From NCBI GenBank assembly GCA_022414725.1, contig CM039462.1, forward strand, positions 36,234,560 to 36,298,559: 64,000 nt of DNA. Reading direction: 5' to 3'. Below the pieces are notes generated by a model. That model was not told the DNA's origin. It was given only the letters and a program-made list of their open reading frames with translations, and ran no database searches. Source of the DNA: Microglena sp. YARC (taxonomy: Eukaryota > Chlorophyta > Chlorophyceae > Chlamydomonadales > Chlamydomonadaceae). This document shows positions 1-13,400 of the stretch, in pieces. The stretch's first letter is position 1; every line of letters begins with the position of its first letter. A program made the position numbers and the translations under genes.

Positions 1-3000
1 GTGTACAGTGAGAGCTCTGAGGCAATAGCCTGATCCTGGTTTCAGCATTCCAAAAGGAGAGGGAGAAGTGGTCAAAAGGGTTTGTCAAACCGTGGAATCA
101 CAGCACTGCTTGTTGTGTCCATGAGATCAATGGTTACCTTGCACAGCCGATTCACCTCCGTGGTGAAGGTCCAGCATGGATCTGAGGGCAGTGTTGGCCT
201 CCAGTCTTCAGAATCAAGGAAGGAGTTGCAGACATCAGAGAGGAATCTTGGAGTGGGTAAAATAGGCAGAGAAGCGCATGTTGGAGATGAAGAGGGGGAA
301 GTAAGGATTCAAAGTGTTTCATTTTTGCCTTGTCCTCTTCGGAGCTTGCAAGACGTGCAGCTTCTTCAGTAACCCCTGCCGTCTCTCCCATTCTTCAGTA
401 TCTGAAGTTGAGAAGCCTAAGGGCCGACACTTGGTCATCACATTCCTCAAAGCTCTGCAGCCATGCGCAGGATGATTTCTCGTGCAGCTTGGAAACCATG
501 CTGGCTTTCTCAGGCTGGGACCTCCAGCTGGTGTAAGGTTAGTGAGGCTCTGCGCTCCATGCATCCAAGCAACTGAAGTGAAGGTCAGTTTCTTCAGGAA
601 AGGGGTGGTTATGGGAGTAGCTGGGGGTCCCATTTTGAGGCTCAGGTCCTACTGGGCCGCGCCTGCCTTTTAGAGCCATCAGGACTGGATCCTTCCATGG
701 TCAGTTCATGTGGAGTCGCTGCTTCCTTCTGCTGCGGGATTGGGGAAGATGTAGGGGATCTCCCTCAGAGTTTTGAATTTAGCATTATCCAGCCCGGTCC
801 TGGGCACTGGATCTCCCTGTTTGGCTGCTGCCAGAGGGGTTTACGCTGCACAGATCCTGGGTACGCCCACCATGGTAGACAGGATGGTTGGTCAACCATC
901 ATGGAGATAGCACATTGCGCCGGTTGTGCCAGTTGATCCTAGATGAAGGATCTGAGGGGAGGTGAGGGTGGAGGAGAGAGTCCTCCTTACTGCCGAAGTA
1001 TGTCTGCAGTCAAGATGTGTTGGTTGGTTACCCGAGGAGTGGTGATCTGGGAACCCCCTTCTCCAGCTTGTTGGCTGTAGAGGGACTGCAAAGTTTGTTA
1101 AAGTCCTCCATGATATGCCAGGCCAGTATAACGGGGACAGCCTGTCGTTGTCAGCGAACAGCTTTGACTGACCATATTGGTGGGCTTTCAGGCAGGGAGG
1201 TGTTAGTAACTTGGTCCTCAGTTACTCCACTTTGAAGAGACCGTCCTGGGGTCTGTTCGCGAGGACAATCTCGCTCATGATCCGGACCACCGCAGCTGCG
1301 TCAGTGCCCGGGTGTGCGCCGGCAGAAAGGTCAGAGATTGAGGCGCAGAGGGGACCTCCACAAGGATGCTAGGTGTCGCGTCCTAGATGCCTAAAGTAGA
1401 GCTCGTAGAACTCCTCATTTGTCAGGTGGTGTTGTGCACCGGGAGGATCTTGAATTTGGAGAGCGTAGGTTCAGCATGAAAGGATCTAAGAATGCTGGAG
1501 AGGTTGACTCTCCAAGGGGGGACGGAGGTTCCGGGGAGGCAGTCGAACTTGAGTCCTACAGCGATCAGCTGGTGTCCCTCGTCGGTCTTGATGTATTTAG
1601 GACGGTAGAGCGAGGAGTGGACATCGGCTTCCGTCGCTGTTGTAGACTCTCTCTTCACCTTGGAATGGATGGTGAAGCGATTGGCGATCAGGGCTTGCGG
1701 GGGTTCCGAAATATGCGTTAGTCTTTGCAGAAGATGGAGAAGAAGTTGTAGGACAACAGCAGTCTGTCCCACGGGTTGATTGTAAAGTTGGTTGTGAGCA
1801 TAAGGAACTTGCAACTTCGTCATTGATTAATGTTGTCGAGGACGACAATGCCATGAGGCATATCGGGACTTGCAACACTCCCAGCGCCATGAGGGCTGTA
1901 TTCGATCGTCAGTCAGACGATGATGTCACGAGGGCAATATCGGGACTTGCACCCACCGTGAGAGGAAATTGTATTAATCGTCAGAGACGATAATGCCACG
2001 AGGGGCATATCGGGACTTGCACCCGCCGCAGGGGCTCGTGAGAGGCTTATAGATTTGGCCATGATAGGCATAAAGCGAAAGTTCGATTTGGGAAGATGGC
2101 CAATTGAATTGTGAGTGTGTTGAGATGTTTGCCAGTTTTGTATCGTAGATAGTGCGTGTGGTAGCCGAGGGGAACGAGGTATGCGGCGGTGCGGTGGAGA
2201 AGATGGGAAATGCGAGGCGAGGTTTTAGCAGCTGTTTTCTCGCAGGCGGTGCGATTTACTAATCTGATCGTACCTTGTTGACCCCTGTTTTTGTTTGAGC
2301 TCCCATTGGAGTACATGCTGGTGGGCTGGGTGTGTTAGGTGCGAGAAGAAAATAAGGAAGTGCGGAGGAGGTCTGTTGAGCGGTGGCGGTGATATTCAGG
2401 AAGTTGCGACGACCAGAAGAAAAGTTGATAAGGTAAATGCACAGAGGTCGTAGTAGGAAGATTTCGTCTGTCTTTGTTGATATTTTTGATTGGGTAGGCG
2501 GGTTAGGAGAATTTGTAGGTTTGCAGTAGGTGTTCAGAGTGAGTCCTAGGTAGATCTTGGAGCTTGTTGCTCTCTGTCCCGGAAGTTGCCTGTAGGTATC
2601 TTGTTGCAGGTTGTCCCAATGAAGGTGGGATCTTTAAATTTTACGGGTGATTCTGTCCACTATTCGGCAGTATTTGGTATTGTTTGTGGACAGGAGTTCA
2701 AGCACTGGCGTCGGGGGCTTCGCATTCCCCCTACCTCCTCCTTGCGGGCAAATCTGCCTTGGCTTCTCCAAAGTGCTTCTTGCAGCGGATAGGATGCTTG
2801 GTCGCCGGAGTTGTTGTTTTGATCATTGAGGAGGAGAGGGGGTTAGAGAAATTCGCAATCTGGTTTGAGTGGACATGTCAAATCAGGGAAGTGCGCAGAC
2901 ATTGATGATGCATTCAAAACCTAGGTCGTCGGTCCGATTTCAGTCTCGCTTATGCGGAGGAAGAAGTAGCGACTACGAATGTGCTTCGGAAAAAGTGACT

Positions 3001-3012
3001 GTCAGGATATAG
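1..3012 (-). mobile_element. LINE copy A, 5' part, heavily indel-broken
   Basis: This stretch aligns along its whole length with 12270-15150, which is the ORF1 and 5' region of the better LINE copy. The similarity ends at about 3012 here and about 15150 there, so that point is the likely 5' end of the element; the rest lies beyond the left edge of the window. The 23-codon tandem repeat of ORF1 is recognisable at about 1835-2040. No long frame survives: many single-base insertions and some deletions break what is an open frame in the other copy. The differences are mostly extra bases with fewer substitutions, which resembles unpolished long-read sequence near a contig end as much as true decay. 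Confidence 0.8.
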
Positions 3013-3618
3013 GTCAGTGACTGTACATGAATGAAAAAAAAAAAAATCCCGGCACTACTTTAAACACAAGTCCAACAACGACATACATGCCCTCGGGCCG
3101 ACATCCAGGGGACGCCTCCAGGGCACCTCCTATAAAAAGGTAATGATAACGCTGTGGGCGTGTTTTAAGGGAGCCGTCGTACGCGGTGGGAGCGGTCTCG
3201 CTACCGCAACTGGACAACTCCATCGGCGATTGACAACAGACCTGCAACGCAAAGAGCGCCGAAAGGGGGAGTCGAACCCGATCTTCATTCTTTAGCTATC
3301 TGGTCTATCACTAGACGCATTGTAATCGCTAAAGAGGCATACCCTACTATATATTTTAAGCCGTTTTTATAAAGAATGCCCCACTGGGTCCTTTGCTTAT
3401 TGTGGATTTGGATTGTACTTTTCTCTTCTTCTTTGGAGCTATTCGAGGGGCGCAAACGTTCCTCAGGGGAGGGACTGACGAGGCATTCGGGGAAGGGCAA
3501 GTTGTCGGTTGCTTTGTTTTTTCATTGATACGGGGGAGGGAGGTATGAAGGCTGGGTAACGGCAGGTGGCAGGGTCTCTATGGGGTTACTGGAACTGCGC
3601 CCTGGATATACAAGAACA
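3013..3618. other. Unassigned contig-end sequence
   Basis: About 600 bases between the end of the LINE similarity and the assembly gap. Apart from a tRNA-like B-box segment (separate entry) I see no coding exon and no recognisable repeat. Confidence 0.5.
3256..3341 (-). other. tRNA-like segment with B box (degenerate tRNA or SINE head)
   Basis: On the minus strand a perfect polymerase III B box, GGTTCGACTCC, occurs at 3268-3278. About 45 bases upstream is a TAGC motif in A-box position. The first three acceptor pairs (GCC/GGC) and four of five anticodon-stem pairs can form. The D loop lacks the GG pair, the T stem has only three pairs and the variable region is about 17 nt. A functional tRNA is unlikely; a degraded tRNA or a tRNA-derived SINE head fits better. 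Confidence 0.25.
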
Positions 3619-4618
3619 NNNNNNNNNNNNNNNNNNNNNNNNNNNNNNNNNNNNNNNNNNNNNNNNNNNNNNNNNNNNNNNNNNNNNNNNNNNNNNNNNN
3701 NNNNNNNNNNNNNNNNNNNNNNNNNNNNNNNNNNNNNNNNNNNNNNNNNNNNNNNNNNNNNNNNNNNNNNNNNNNNNNNNNNNNNNNNNNNNNNNNNNNN
3801 NNNNNNNNNNNNNNNNNNNNNNNNNNNNNNNNNNNNNNNNNNNNNNNNNNNNNNNNNNNNNNNNNNNNNNNNNNNNNNNNNNNNNNNNNNNNNNNNNNNN
3901 NNNNNNNNNNNNNNNNNNNNNNNNNNNNNNNNNNNNNNNNNNNNNNNNNNNNNNNNNNNNNNNNNNNNNNNNNNNNNNNNNNNNNNNNNNNNNNNNNNNN
4001 NNNNNNNNNNNNNNNNNNNNNNNNNNNNNNNNNNNNNNNNNNNNNNNNNNNNNNNNNNNNNNNNNNNNNNNNNNNNNNNNNNNNNNNNNNNNNNNNNNNN
4101 NNNNNNNNNNNNNNNNNNNNNNNNNNNNNNNNNNNNNNNNNNNNNNNNNNNNNNNNNNNNNNNNNNNNNNNNNNNNNNNNNNNNNNNNNNNNNNNNNNNN
4201 NNNNNNNNNNNNNNNNNNNNNNNNNNNNNNNNNNNNNNNNNNNNNNNNNNNNNNNNNNNNNNNNNNNNNNNNNNNNNNNNNNNNNNNNNNNNNNNNNNNN
4301 NNNNNNNNNNNNNNNNNNNNNNNNNNNNNNNNNNNNNNNNNNNNNNNNNNNNNNNNNNNNNNNNNNNNNNNNNNNNNNNNNNNNNNNNNNNNNNNNNNNN
4401 NNNNNNNNNNNNNNNNNNNNNNNNNNNNNNNNNNNNNNNNNNNNNNNNNNNNNNNNNNNNNNNNNNNNNNNNNNNNNNNNNNNNNNNNNNNNNNNNNNNN
4501 NNNNNNNNNNNNNNNNNNNNNNNNNNNNNNNNNNNNNNNNNNNNNNNNNNNNNNNNNNNNNNNNNNNNNNNNNNNNNNNNNNNNNNNNNNNNNNNNNNNN
4601 NNNNNNNNNNNNNNNNNN
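3619..4618. other. Assembly gap, exactly 1000 N
   Basis: The run of N is exactly 1000 bases, which suggests a placeholder scaffold gap whose true size is unknown. Both sides carry pieces of the same LINE family, so the join may be repeat-driven. Confidence 0.99.
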
Positions 4619-4873
4619 AGAGAGAGATAGCTACATCTGGTGTTAGACGTGGAGGCAGAGGAGGGGTAGGCAAGGTAAAAACAAGGGTGGGTAATGGTAA
4701 GAGGAGAGGATGGAGGGTGTTGTGGAGTGGAGGTTGCCAGGGATTTTTGGCAAGAGATTTAGTTTCCGAGGTAGGTGATGACAATTGTCAGTGAAAGTAA
4801 GTGGTGGGGAGTGGTGTGATAGTAGAGGGCTCCCGGGATGAGGAGAGGCTTTGCACTGTAGTATGTCCATTGG

Positions 4874-7800
4874 TCAATACAAATCTGGGAGTTTAGGAAA
4901 GTAAGTCTCTTGGCTGTGAGGGTTGCAATATAGATGAGGTGTAATTTTTGAGTGGAGGGTGGGGTGTGAGATTTGCTGCCAAGCAAATTTAAGAGGTAGG
5001 TATAAATCAGACTGTGGTCTAGAGTCAATGTAGTGAATCAGGAGTGATGGAGGAGAGTTTTGTAGGGCAAGCAAGGTCATCAGGGAGGCATCAGGGTGAG
5101 GTAGGGATGAGAGTATTTTCAGCATGGTCAGCATCTGGGCTGAGCCACCTTTTAGAGCTTGTGTGCTTGGTGGTGGAGTTGGGAATGTCCACGCAGTGAG
5201 CCCGCCAGTCCACATGTAAGAAAGGGGTCTTGGTTGGACCAAAGAGCTGTCAGCAGGGCTGGTAGAAAGGAGCTGGTGAGGCTTGGTCGGTAGCTAAGCA
5301 AGGATTGGAGGTACGATGGTGAGTAATGCCAGAGCAGCCTGCTGCTTGGTAGAGGAAGGGAGACAGAATGTTAGTGGCTTGCAGGAGCAGCTCGTATCTG
5401 GTGAATGAGGGCAGCTAGTCAGTGTGTATGTTTCCTCCTTGGGTCAGTTGGTCCATTTGGTAGGGTGGTGATTTTTAAAGTGGTCATAGTTTTGTTTAAG
5501 AGAGGTGAGCCTGTATTGGGAATGTGCCCAAGACAGTGACTGTGGGGTTAAAAGATATGAAGCGTTGGTATGTGTGTGTGTGGATTGGTCATCCAAGTAG
5601 TGAGGATGCTGTTTGTATAATGTAGGCTGAGGGTGTTGTTGAATGTCCAGTCTGGGTGCCTGTCGTGTGTGTAAAAGTGCAAAGTTTGTGTACCAGAGTT
5701 ATGATTGTCAGCATTAAATCTGGGGAGATGGCCCATTGGCCTTGTTGCTGGAGGTTAGTGAGGGTGGATATCCTTCTGGGATTGAGGTGTGTGGTTACCG
5801 GAGGAGTGGTTTTAAAGGTGTGGGTTAATTGGTCATATGCTGGTTGTCCACACAGTGTCAAACAAGGTGAGCCGATGTGAGATTGAGGTTTCCAATGTAT
5901 GGTGGAGGTAGTGGAGGTAAGAGGTGTGCAGTGGTGGATGCTGTACCCATGCGTGTGTAGGAGTTGATATGGGCGTTGTGCCATGATGGTTTGGGGCCAT
6001 TGGACGTGGACAACGTGGTGGTGGAAAGTTTGTCATCGCTGTAAGAGCGCTGCCCCGCCAGCTGTATGTGCAGGGCTCTGTACTGAGAATCCGTAAAGTA
6101 AGGTGAAGCAGGCGCGCGGTGGTGCAGGTGCGCTGCTGTCGGGGAATGTCATGGCCTCGCGGATCCTGTCAGGTGCGAAGGTGGAAGTTATTTTTATATG
6201 CGCGGTAGAATTTGAGGAGGAGGAGTGTCGGATCCAAGATTTTGCACAAGTAGTGGCGCGCTGACAAGGTGGCGTCACTGTTTGGGGCAGCCCCATGCTT
6301 GGTGCGCGTGACTGCCTGCGATCTGCGTGGGCCACGCCCACCATTGGGTTTCCCTTCCAGGTCCCCCAGTGGGGTCCGCCTCGTAGTCTGCATCAAGTAA
6401 TCGGTGGGTGAGGTTGGTAGCGCTGGTGAGTGGGGTGGAGGATTCGATAGGGAGCGGAAATTTTAACGTTGTCTGTGTGTTCTGCGAAATTGCGTAGAAC
6501 AGGCGCAAGTTGCCTGTGGGAGAGGGGAGTGGGTCGAGTGAGTTGGGGAATGGCGGTTTGGAGAGAGAGGTGTGCGGTGAGGCGGTTCAGGGATCGTCTT
6601 GTGGTGTTTAGTAATTTTGTGTAAAGTATATAAGAGAGGTCTGGTAGTACTGATAAGATGAGTTCCCATGGGGTGACCAGGTCGTGGTATGAGTAGATGC
6701 CCAGGTCGTGGAAAGGAGTCATGAGTGAGACAGGGATTGCCTGTGGTGGAAGAGGGAGAGAGTGTAGTTAAGTTTGTCAAGAAGTTCTAGTCATTCCAAG
6801 AAATTGTTATGTCAGATTTTTTAATAATTTCCAGCTGGCGGGCTAGGGACATAATTTAAGTTGCTTGCGGGAGAGAGAGAGAGGATCTAGAGTGGTCATG
6901 GTGGAGGTTGATTTGTCAAGAAGAGCCCTGGATGAGATTCCCAGGTGACCTTGGTCGTTCATGGACTGATGGTGAGGGCTGTTGCAGTAATCTGAGTATA
7001 TTCAGTGAGTAGAGAGGCACCCCTAGTCCTGCTCTGTTTTGGGAGGTGGAGTGCTCTTGTCGGAAAGGATCTAGGAAGGGAGCAGCAGAGTTTAACTGTT
7101 TTTAATACTGCTCTGTCAATGACATGAATGTTCGGTTAGTGAGAAGGGAGCTACTATCAATGGGGTATTTAATAGCTGCTCTGACACATTTGTGAGATTA
7201 TTCGTAGACATTGGGTGGGGGGTTGCCCTAATTCTTAAGCTTTAGTGAGGATACTCAAGCCTTTGTTGTGGATGGTTTCAATAGTAGAGTTGAAGTTGAG
7301 TTTTCCAATTTAAGGTAAGTGAGATGTGAACCCCAGGTATTGTATAGGCTTGGTCTGGCGGCTGGTAGGTAGCATAGGAGTTACCTAAAGGGAATTTTTT
7401 CTAGCCTTTGTTTGAGAGTGTTGTTGTGAGTAGGTTGTGAGGGGTGATTTGTGGAGTATGCCACTAACCACACATTTAGTGGCGTTAAGAGGTGCCGGCC
7501 AGATACTAAAAGTTTGAACTTGAACCACATTGGATGCGAAGGTCCTCTGAGCTGCCGGTTAGGACGGCAGTGTCGTCAGCATTACCAAGCTGAGCTAGTG
7601 TGGTTTTCATCTGCTGTTGTGGAGGGTAGGGATGCTGCTCTGTATCCACGTCCTCCAGAAACGGAGCCATCTGTGTAGGGGTTCTAGGAAAAATAATGAA
7701 GAGTAAGGGGGAGAGAGTGTCTCCCTGGATAGTGCCCCTAGTGATGGGATAGGGGAGCCAGATGTATTGTTAAGGAGGATATGTGTAGTAGAGTTTGTGT

Positions 7801-10336
7801 AAATTCCTTTAATAATGTATCTATAGTATCATGGGTATAACCCAAGCTGTGCATAATGCAGAGAAGTTTTTGGTGATCAATCATGTGAAGCAGAGCTAAA
7901 GTCAAAGTAGGCAGCATAAGGTCCTGGTGGAAGAGGGCAGCATCCTCAATGTTGTGGAGTAGGGTCCAAGAGTGTTACAGGTACTTTTGTCTTTTCTGAA
8001 ACCATCTTGGCAGGCACTAAAGAATGTGAATTGGTTTCAGAGTAGGTAGTAATCGTGTTGGTAACAAGAGAGGTCCAGAGTTTGGCTACAGCATTGTTAA
8101 GGCCTATTGGCCTGTAATTTTGGGGTAAGCAAGGATCTGATTTTTTGTAGAGCATGACTGTGTGGGAGATTTTTCCAGCAGTCTGGTGTTTCTCCCAGGA
8201 TCCATACTAGACTGCATGAGTTTGTGTATGGTGAGGTGCATTTCCTGTGGGAGGCACATAAGTAGTTCATTAGGTATGCCGTCTGGGCCTGTGGCTTTGT
8301 TAGTGGAGAGTTTCCTGATGCAGTCATCATAGGGTGGTCGAGGAGGAGAGATAGGTGTAAGGGGAGGCAGTGGTTTTGTATGGAGTTGGCTGGAGTTTCA
8401 AGGTGGTATTTGTCTATGTGTGTTTCCCATGGAGGGGGAGTGGCATGTCGGGTATAATCATCTAGATGGGTGGTGTGGGGGCGGGGTGACATAAGTTTAC
8501 CCATGGGTTTGGTCAAAACTTCCAGGAGACCCTGGGTGCTGGTGCTAAGTGTGTTTGAGGATGCATCCAGTAGGGCAGTGGGTGTGTGTGTAATTTTCAG
8601 GGGAGAAAATATATGTGAGTTTGTCGTGCCTGTGTGCTGAGGCGGCGTCTGAATTTCTTGATGGAGGCAGTTGCTCTCTCCTCTTTGAGTGCAGCCTGCA
8701 TGTGACGTAGTTCTGTAATACTTTGTTTAATATCAGCAGTTAGAGAGAGGCAGTAGTCAGGGAGGAGTAAGTTTTGTAGGTGCTGTTGTATTTTAATTTT
8801 AGTGGTAGGTGAGTATGTGCCTGCCGTATGAGGTGTGCTTCTGAGCTCCATGTATTGTTGTTGGTCAAGGTGATTGGAGGCTGTTCGAAGTGCTTTATAT
8901 GTGTTTAATATGGTAGTTAAGACGTCTGTAGGTTTTAGCAGTTTGTCTGGGCAAAAAAATGCCTGGTGTGCTAGACTTAACGGGGCAGATGTCAGTCATG
9001 ATGGAAAGAGCTTGGTGAAGAGTGATCATGAGATGATCTGCCATGCTGTTAAGATTTTCTGGCATGGTGGCTGTGAGTTCTTGTCTAATAGATCGGATGT
9101 GTGCAGAATGTTTTATCTTCTCCCAGTAAAGTTTGTGCTATAGTCAGGCTTTATTTATGTTGATGTGGCTGTGTTGAAATTGATGGAGAAATTTATTTGA
9201 GATTGCTCTCTGGCTTGGGCCTGTTTGCTTGAGAGGGAGTTGCAGTTGGGGTGTTGGATTGTGAGGTGGTGTGTCAAGGTTGGGAGGAGGAAAGAGAGAG
9301 GAGGTGATTTGTTGTTCCAGGGTCAAGTGGTCAAGTGTGTCTCCCATTTGGTGTGTGGTTTCTGTCACCATGGTTGCAGGTGGGGGGTTTGATGAGAATG
9401 ATGTCATCTATCCTGCTGCTGTAGGAGGTGTTGTCTGAGTAAGTATGGGGACGTGGAGATGGGGTTGATGTGAATTGAATATTATTAAGATGCTGTAGTG
9501 AGGCTGGTCCTCCAGGTGATGGACTGTGTTGCTTCTATCAGTAAGGTAGTAAGGCTGCATTCCAGTCTCCCCTGCAATATAGTGGTGAGAGGGGTTCTGG
9601 GATATGATGTAGTGGATGTGTTCATAGATGCGGGCTCTTTTGGCAGATCATTGCAGGGCATGTAGACACCTAGAATGTGAGTGATGTTGTTAATAGTTTG
9701 ATGAGTGAGATGACCAGTTATGTCAGTGGGGATTTCATGTTTAATTAGGTGTGCAGTAAGAGTCTTTCTGATAAGTGTGATGACTCCAGATGAGCGGGTA
9801 ACAATGTTGTCTGCATTGGTAGCTTGCTTAATGGTTTTGCTGCTGTGATGAAAGTGGTAGTCAGAGAGGTCTTGTTTTGATCATATTAATTATGCCTGTA
9901 TTGTTTGGAGGTGAGTTTTGTTTCGGTGAGAATAGCAATGTCTGGCTCATTGGTTCGAATATGGTCATAGAGTGTTTCCCAGGATGAGAAGATGCCTCTG
10001 CAGTTGGAAGTGATAATGTTAGTGGGATAGAGTGCAGTTTGCTGTTGTTGAACAGGATGTGAAGTAGTATGAGTAATTTTAATTCTTTTCGTTGGAAGGG
10101 TTTTGGTGGTGAGTCTGGGAGGAGCAGGTTTCTTGGTAGGAGGTTCTGCCCCAAATATTCTGCATTGGCGAAACTTAGTGAAGTCAGGAAGGACGACTTT
10201 GCTAGGTATAGGGAGAGGTGTGTTGTGCATCTGGTGTGTGCAGAGGTGTGAGCGTTTTGTAGTTAAATTATTTTTCTTTGCAGGAGATATTTTTTGTTTT
10301 GATCTGGGAGGTTCCTCATCGTCAGAGACTAAGTAA
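4874..10336 (-). pseudogene. LINE ORF2: endonuclease plus reverse transcriptase, decayed
   Basis: The endonuclease/exonuclease/phosphatase (EEP) domain starts at about 10030 with a frame reading TSNCRGIF and, 20 residues on, EPDIAILTETKL. It continues in other frames with a GVYMP-like strand, a GDWNA-like motif and RIDDIIL at about 9393-9413. The reverse transcriptase follows: NYRPIGL at about 8100-8125, a DF..AFDxIDHxKLL segment at about 7855-7910, RGTIQGDTLSPLLF at 7697-7739 and the catalytic ADDTAVL at 7561-7584. The residue before ADD reads Asn where Tyr or Phe is usual. The frame changes repeatedly and carries stops, so no full protein is encoded. From about 7400 down to 4874 only short fragments remain and I cannot assign a domain. 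Confidence 0.75.
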
Positions 10337-10441
10337 ATAGTTTCTGTGGGGTCTTTTTTATTTAAAGAGGGAGAATCTATGGGATCTTATTGGTCTGATA
10401 AGGTGGAGTCTGGGAGATCTGAGAAAGTTAGATCTGAGGAG

Positions 10442-13400
10442 TTATCCTGATCTGGTAAGTTGTGATCTGAGAGTTTCTGCAGGCATGGGGAAGTTATGTG
10501 GGTCCATACTGTGGGGAGAGTCAGGATGGTTGTGAGTGGGTGTGGTGTTACTAGTAGGGGAGATCATGTCAACAGTCTCCCTAATAGGGTGGCCTGGTGT
10601 GTGGTTAATTTCTGGTTGAAAAGGGTGTGAAAGGAAGGAGGGTGATGTTTTAGTAAGAGTGTAGATGTGCCCTTGAAGTTTTATCCAATCTTGTGAGTGG
10701 AGAAGACTAGGGCCGTTGTGTTCAGAGTTCATGTCCCACCACTTACCATTAATTTGCTTAATGGTGGTAGCATGTCCATATCCACAGTTGTAGTGGAGGA
10801 TAAACCTTGAGCAGCTGGGAGGAAGCCGAGATAAAATTTGCTGTTTGGTGCTGCCAGGCATAATTCCTGCAGAATAATTCTCAGATGTGTCTTCAGTTGT
10901 TGGTGTTGTAGGGGGAGGATGAGATGGAGTATATGTTTGTGAGTTCCTGTGGCCAGTGAGAGAGCCTAAGTGAGATTTCCTGTTAGCCAGGTAATAGTTG
11001 ACTAAAGGGATAGTGTAGTTACCGGTTAGTTTGTTGAAATAGCAACGTTCTAGATCCCACTCATGTTGAGTGTAGTTAGTGACGTGTGTGTTGAGGTTTA
11101 TGGAGAACTGTAGGACCTCTTTGTAGTCCAGGGCCTTGTATCCGAGGTAGGCGTTAATAGAATGAACTTGACAGTGACAGTCTATTTGGGGTTCCCAATA
11201 GCTAGAGCTGTTTACAGGAGTGGAACGAAGTCTGGGAGTAGGTCTACCTCCCCTAGGAGCTGTATCCCAGGTAGGATGAGTCAAAGTTCTAAAGTCCTGA
11301 GTACAGGATTTCCTATTAGGTTCACAGCTAGAATCCTGCTTTGCAGAGGAATTAAGAAGAAAGAGGCTGTTCACGGTTGACTTAATATCAATAGTGGGTG
11401 TACTCTGTACTGTTGTCAATAGCTTGGTACACCCTATGATCCAACAAGTAGCCAGAAGGAGAGGAACAATCAGAAGAGTGCTATAAAAGTCTATGACTAA
11501 GAAGCAGGGGATCACTATGGGTGCACATAAAATTCCTATGGCTTCTTCCAGACCGTCTTCTTGGTCACCTCCTTCCACTGGTTGTTGGGAGCTGGCTGTC
11601 TCCTGGGCTGGCTGGGTCCAGCTGCTGGGGCATGGGTGGCTGCCTGTGGAATTAAAAGTATAGTTATGTAGCTGCTGGCTATCAAAACGTGAACTGCAGG
11701 AAGAGAAATTGTGAGAATGTTTTACCTGAAGGGGGGTGTAAGTCTGGAGCAGTTCCATCCAGGTGGTAGGGCCTTCCGGGTTAGGAGCAAGTCCAATCCC
11801 TGGGTGGAGAGCAAGGTCAAGCTCAGCGTTAGCCGTGGGCCATGGGGCAGGCAATCCATAGGGCTTGGCTTTGGCCAGGGAGGAGAGGGCATGGAAGTGC
11901 ATAGTCACATTCTGCCCATAGGAGGAGATGTCGAAGCGGTTCTGAATCTCCTTCCAGCTGGCCAGGTCAGCACCAAAGATGGTAGGGTTAAGGGGGACAA
12001 CCTTGCCAGTGCTGTCATGGCCAATCTCCCTTGTAATGATGTAGCCAGCAAGGGCTACCCAATCTGGGAGGTTGTCCTTCTTGGTAGGGTCCAGGTCAGG
12101 CATGAAGCCAGGACGGAAGTAGAACTGGATGCCGTTGACTTTGACTTGGCCTTTGCAGCAGATAAATGCTGTGAGGACATGTAATATGCTGGACAGGAGG
12201 ATGCGGATGCCCCTCTTGATAGCCATTTGGACTTCGTAGTTCGAGAGCATTCTCAGAGGGATGAGCTCCCTGGTGTACAGTGAGAGCTCTGAGGCAATAG
12301 CCAGATCCCTGGTTTCAGCATTCCAAAAGGAGAGGGAGAAGTGGTCAAGGTTGTCAACCGTGGAATCACAGCACTGCTTGTTGTCCATGAGATCAATGGT
12401 TACCTTGCACAGCCGATTCACCTCCGTGGTGAAGTCCAGCATGGATCTGAGGGCAGTGTTGGCCTCAGTCTTCAGAATCAAGGAAGAGTTGCAGACATCA
12501 GGAGGAATCTTGGAGTGGGTAAAATAGGCAGAGAAGCGCATGTTGGAGATGAAGAGGGGAAGTAAGGATTCAAAGTGTTCCTTGTCCTCTTGAGTTGCAA
12601 CGTGCAGCTCTTCAGTAACCCTGCCGTCTCTCCCATTCTTCAAGTATCTGAAGTTGAGAAGCCTAAGGGCCGACACTTGGTCATCACATTCCTCAAGCTC
12701 TGCAGCCATGCGCAGGATGTTCTCCAGCTTGGGAAACCATGCTGGCTTCTCAGGCTGGGACCTCCAGCTGGTGGTAAGGTAGTGACCCTGCTGCTCCACG
12801 ATCCAAGCAACTGAAGTGAAGTCAGTTTCTTCAGGAAAGGGGTGGTATGGGAGTAGCTGGGGGTCCATTTGAGGCTCAGTCCTCTGCCTTTTAGAGCCAT
12901 CGGACTGATCTTCATGGTCAGTCATAGTGGAGTCGCTGCCTTCTGCTGCGGGATTGGGGAAGATGTAGGGGATCTCCCTCAGGTTTGAATTAGCATTATC
13001 CAGCCGGTCCTGGGCACTGGATCTCCCTGTTTGGCTGCTGCCAGAGGGGTTAGCTGCACAGATCCTGGTACCACCGATGGTAGACAGGATGGTTGGTCCA
13101 ACCATCATGGAGATAGCACATTGCCGGTTGTGCCAGTTGATCCTAGATGAAGGATCTGAGGGGAGGTGAGGGTGGAGGAGAGAGTCCTCCTTACTGCCGA
13201 AGTGCGTCTTGCAGTTCAAGATGTGTTGGTTGGTTACCCGAGGAGTGGTGATCTTGGGAACCCCCTTCTCCAGCTTGTTGGCTGTAGAGAGGACTGCAAA
13301 GTTGTTAAAGTCCTCCATGATAGCCAGGCCAACCGGGGACAGCCTGTCGTTGTCAGCGAACAGCTTGACTGACCATATTGGTGGCTTTCCAGGCAGGGAG

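Noticed and set aside
3522..4794. Open frames of 350-420 codons across the gap
   Set aside because: Nearly all codons are N; no information.
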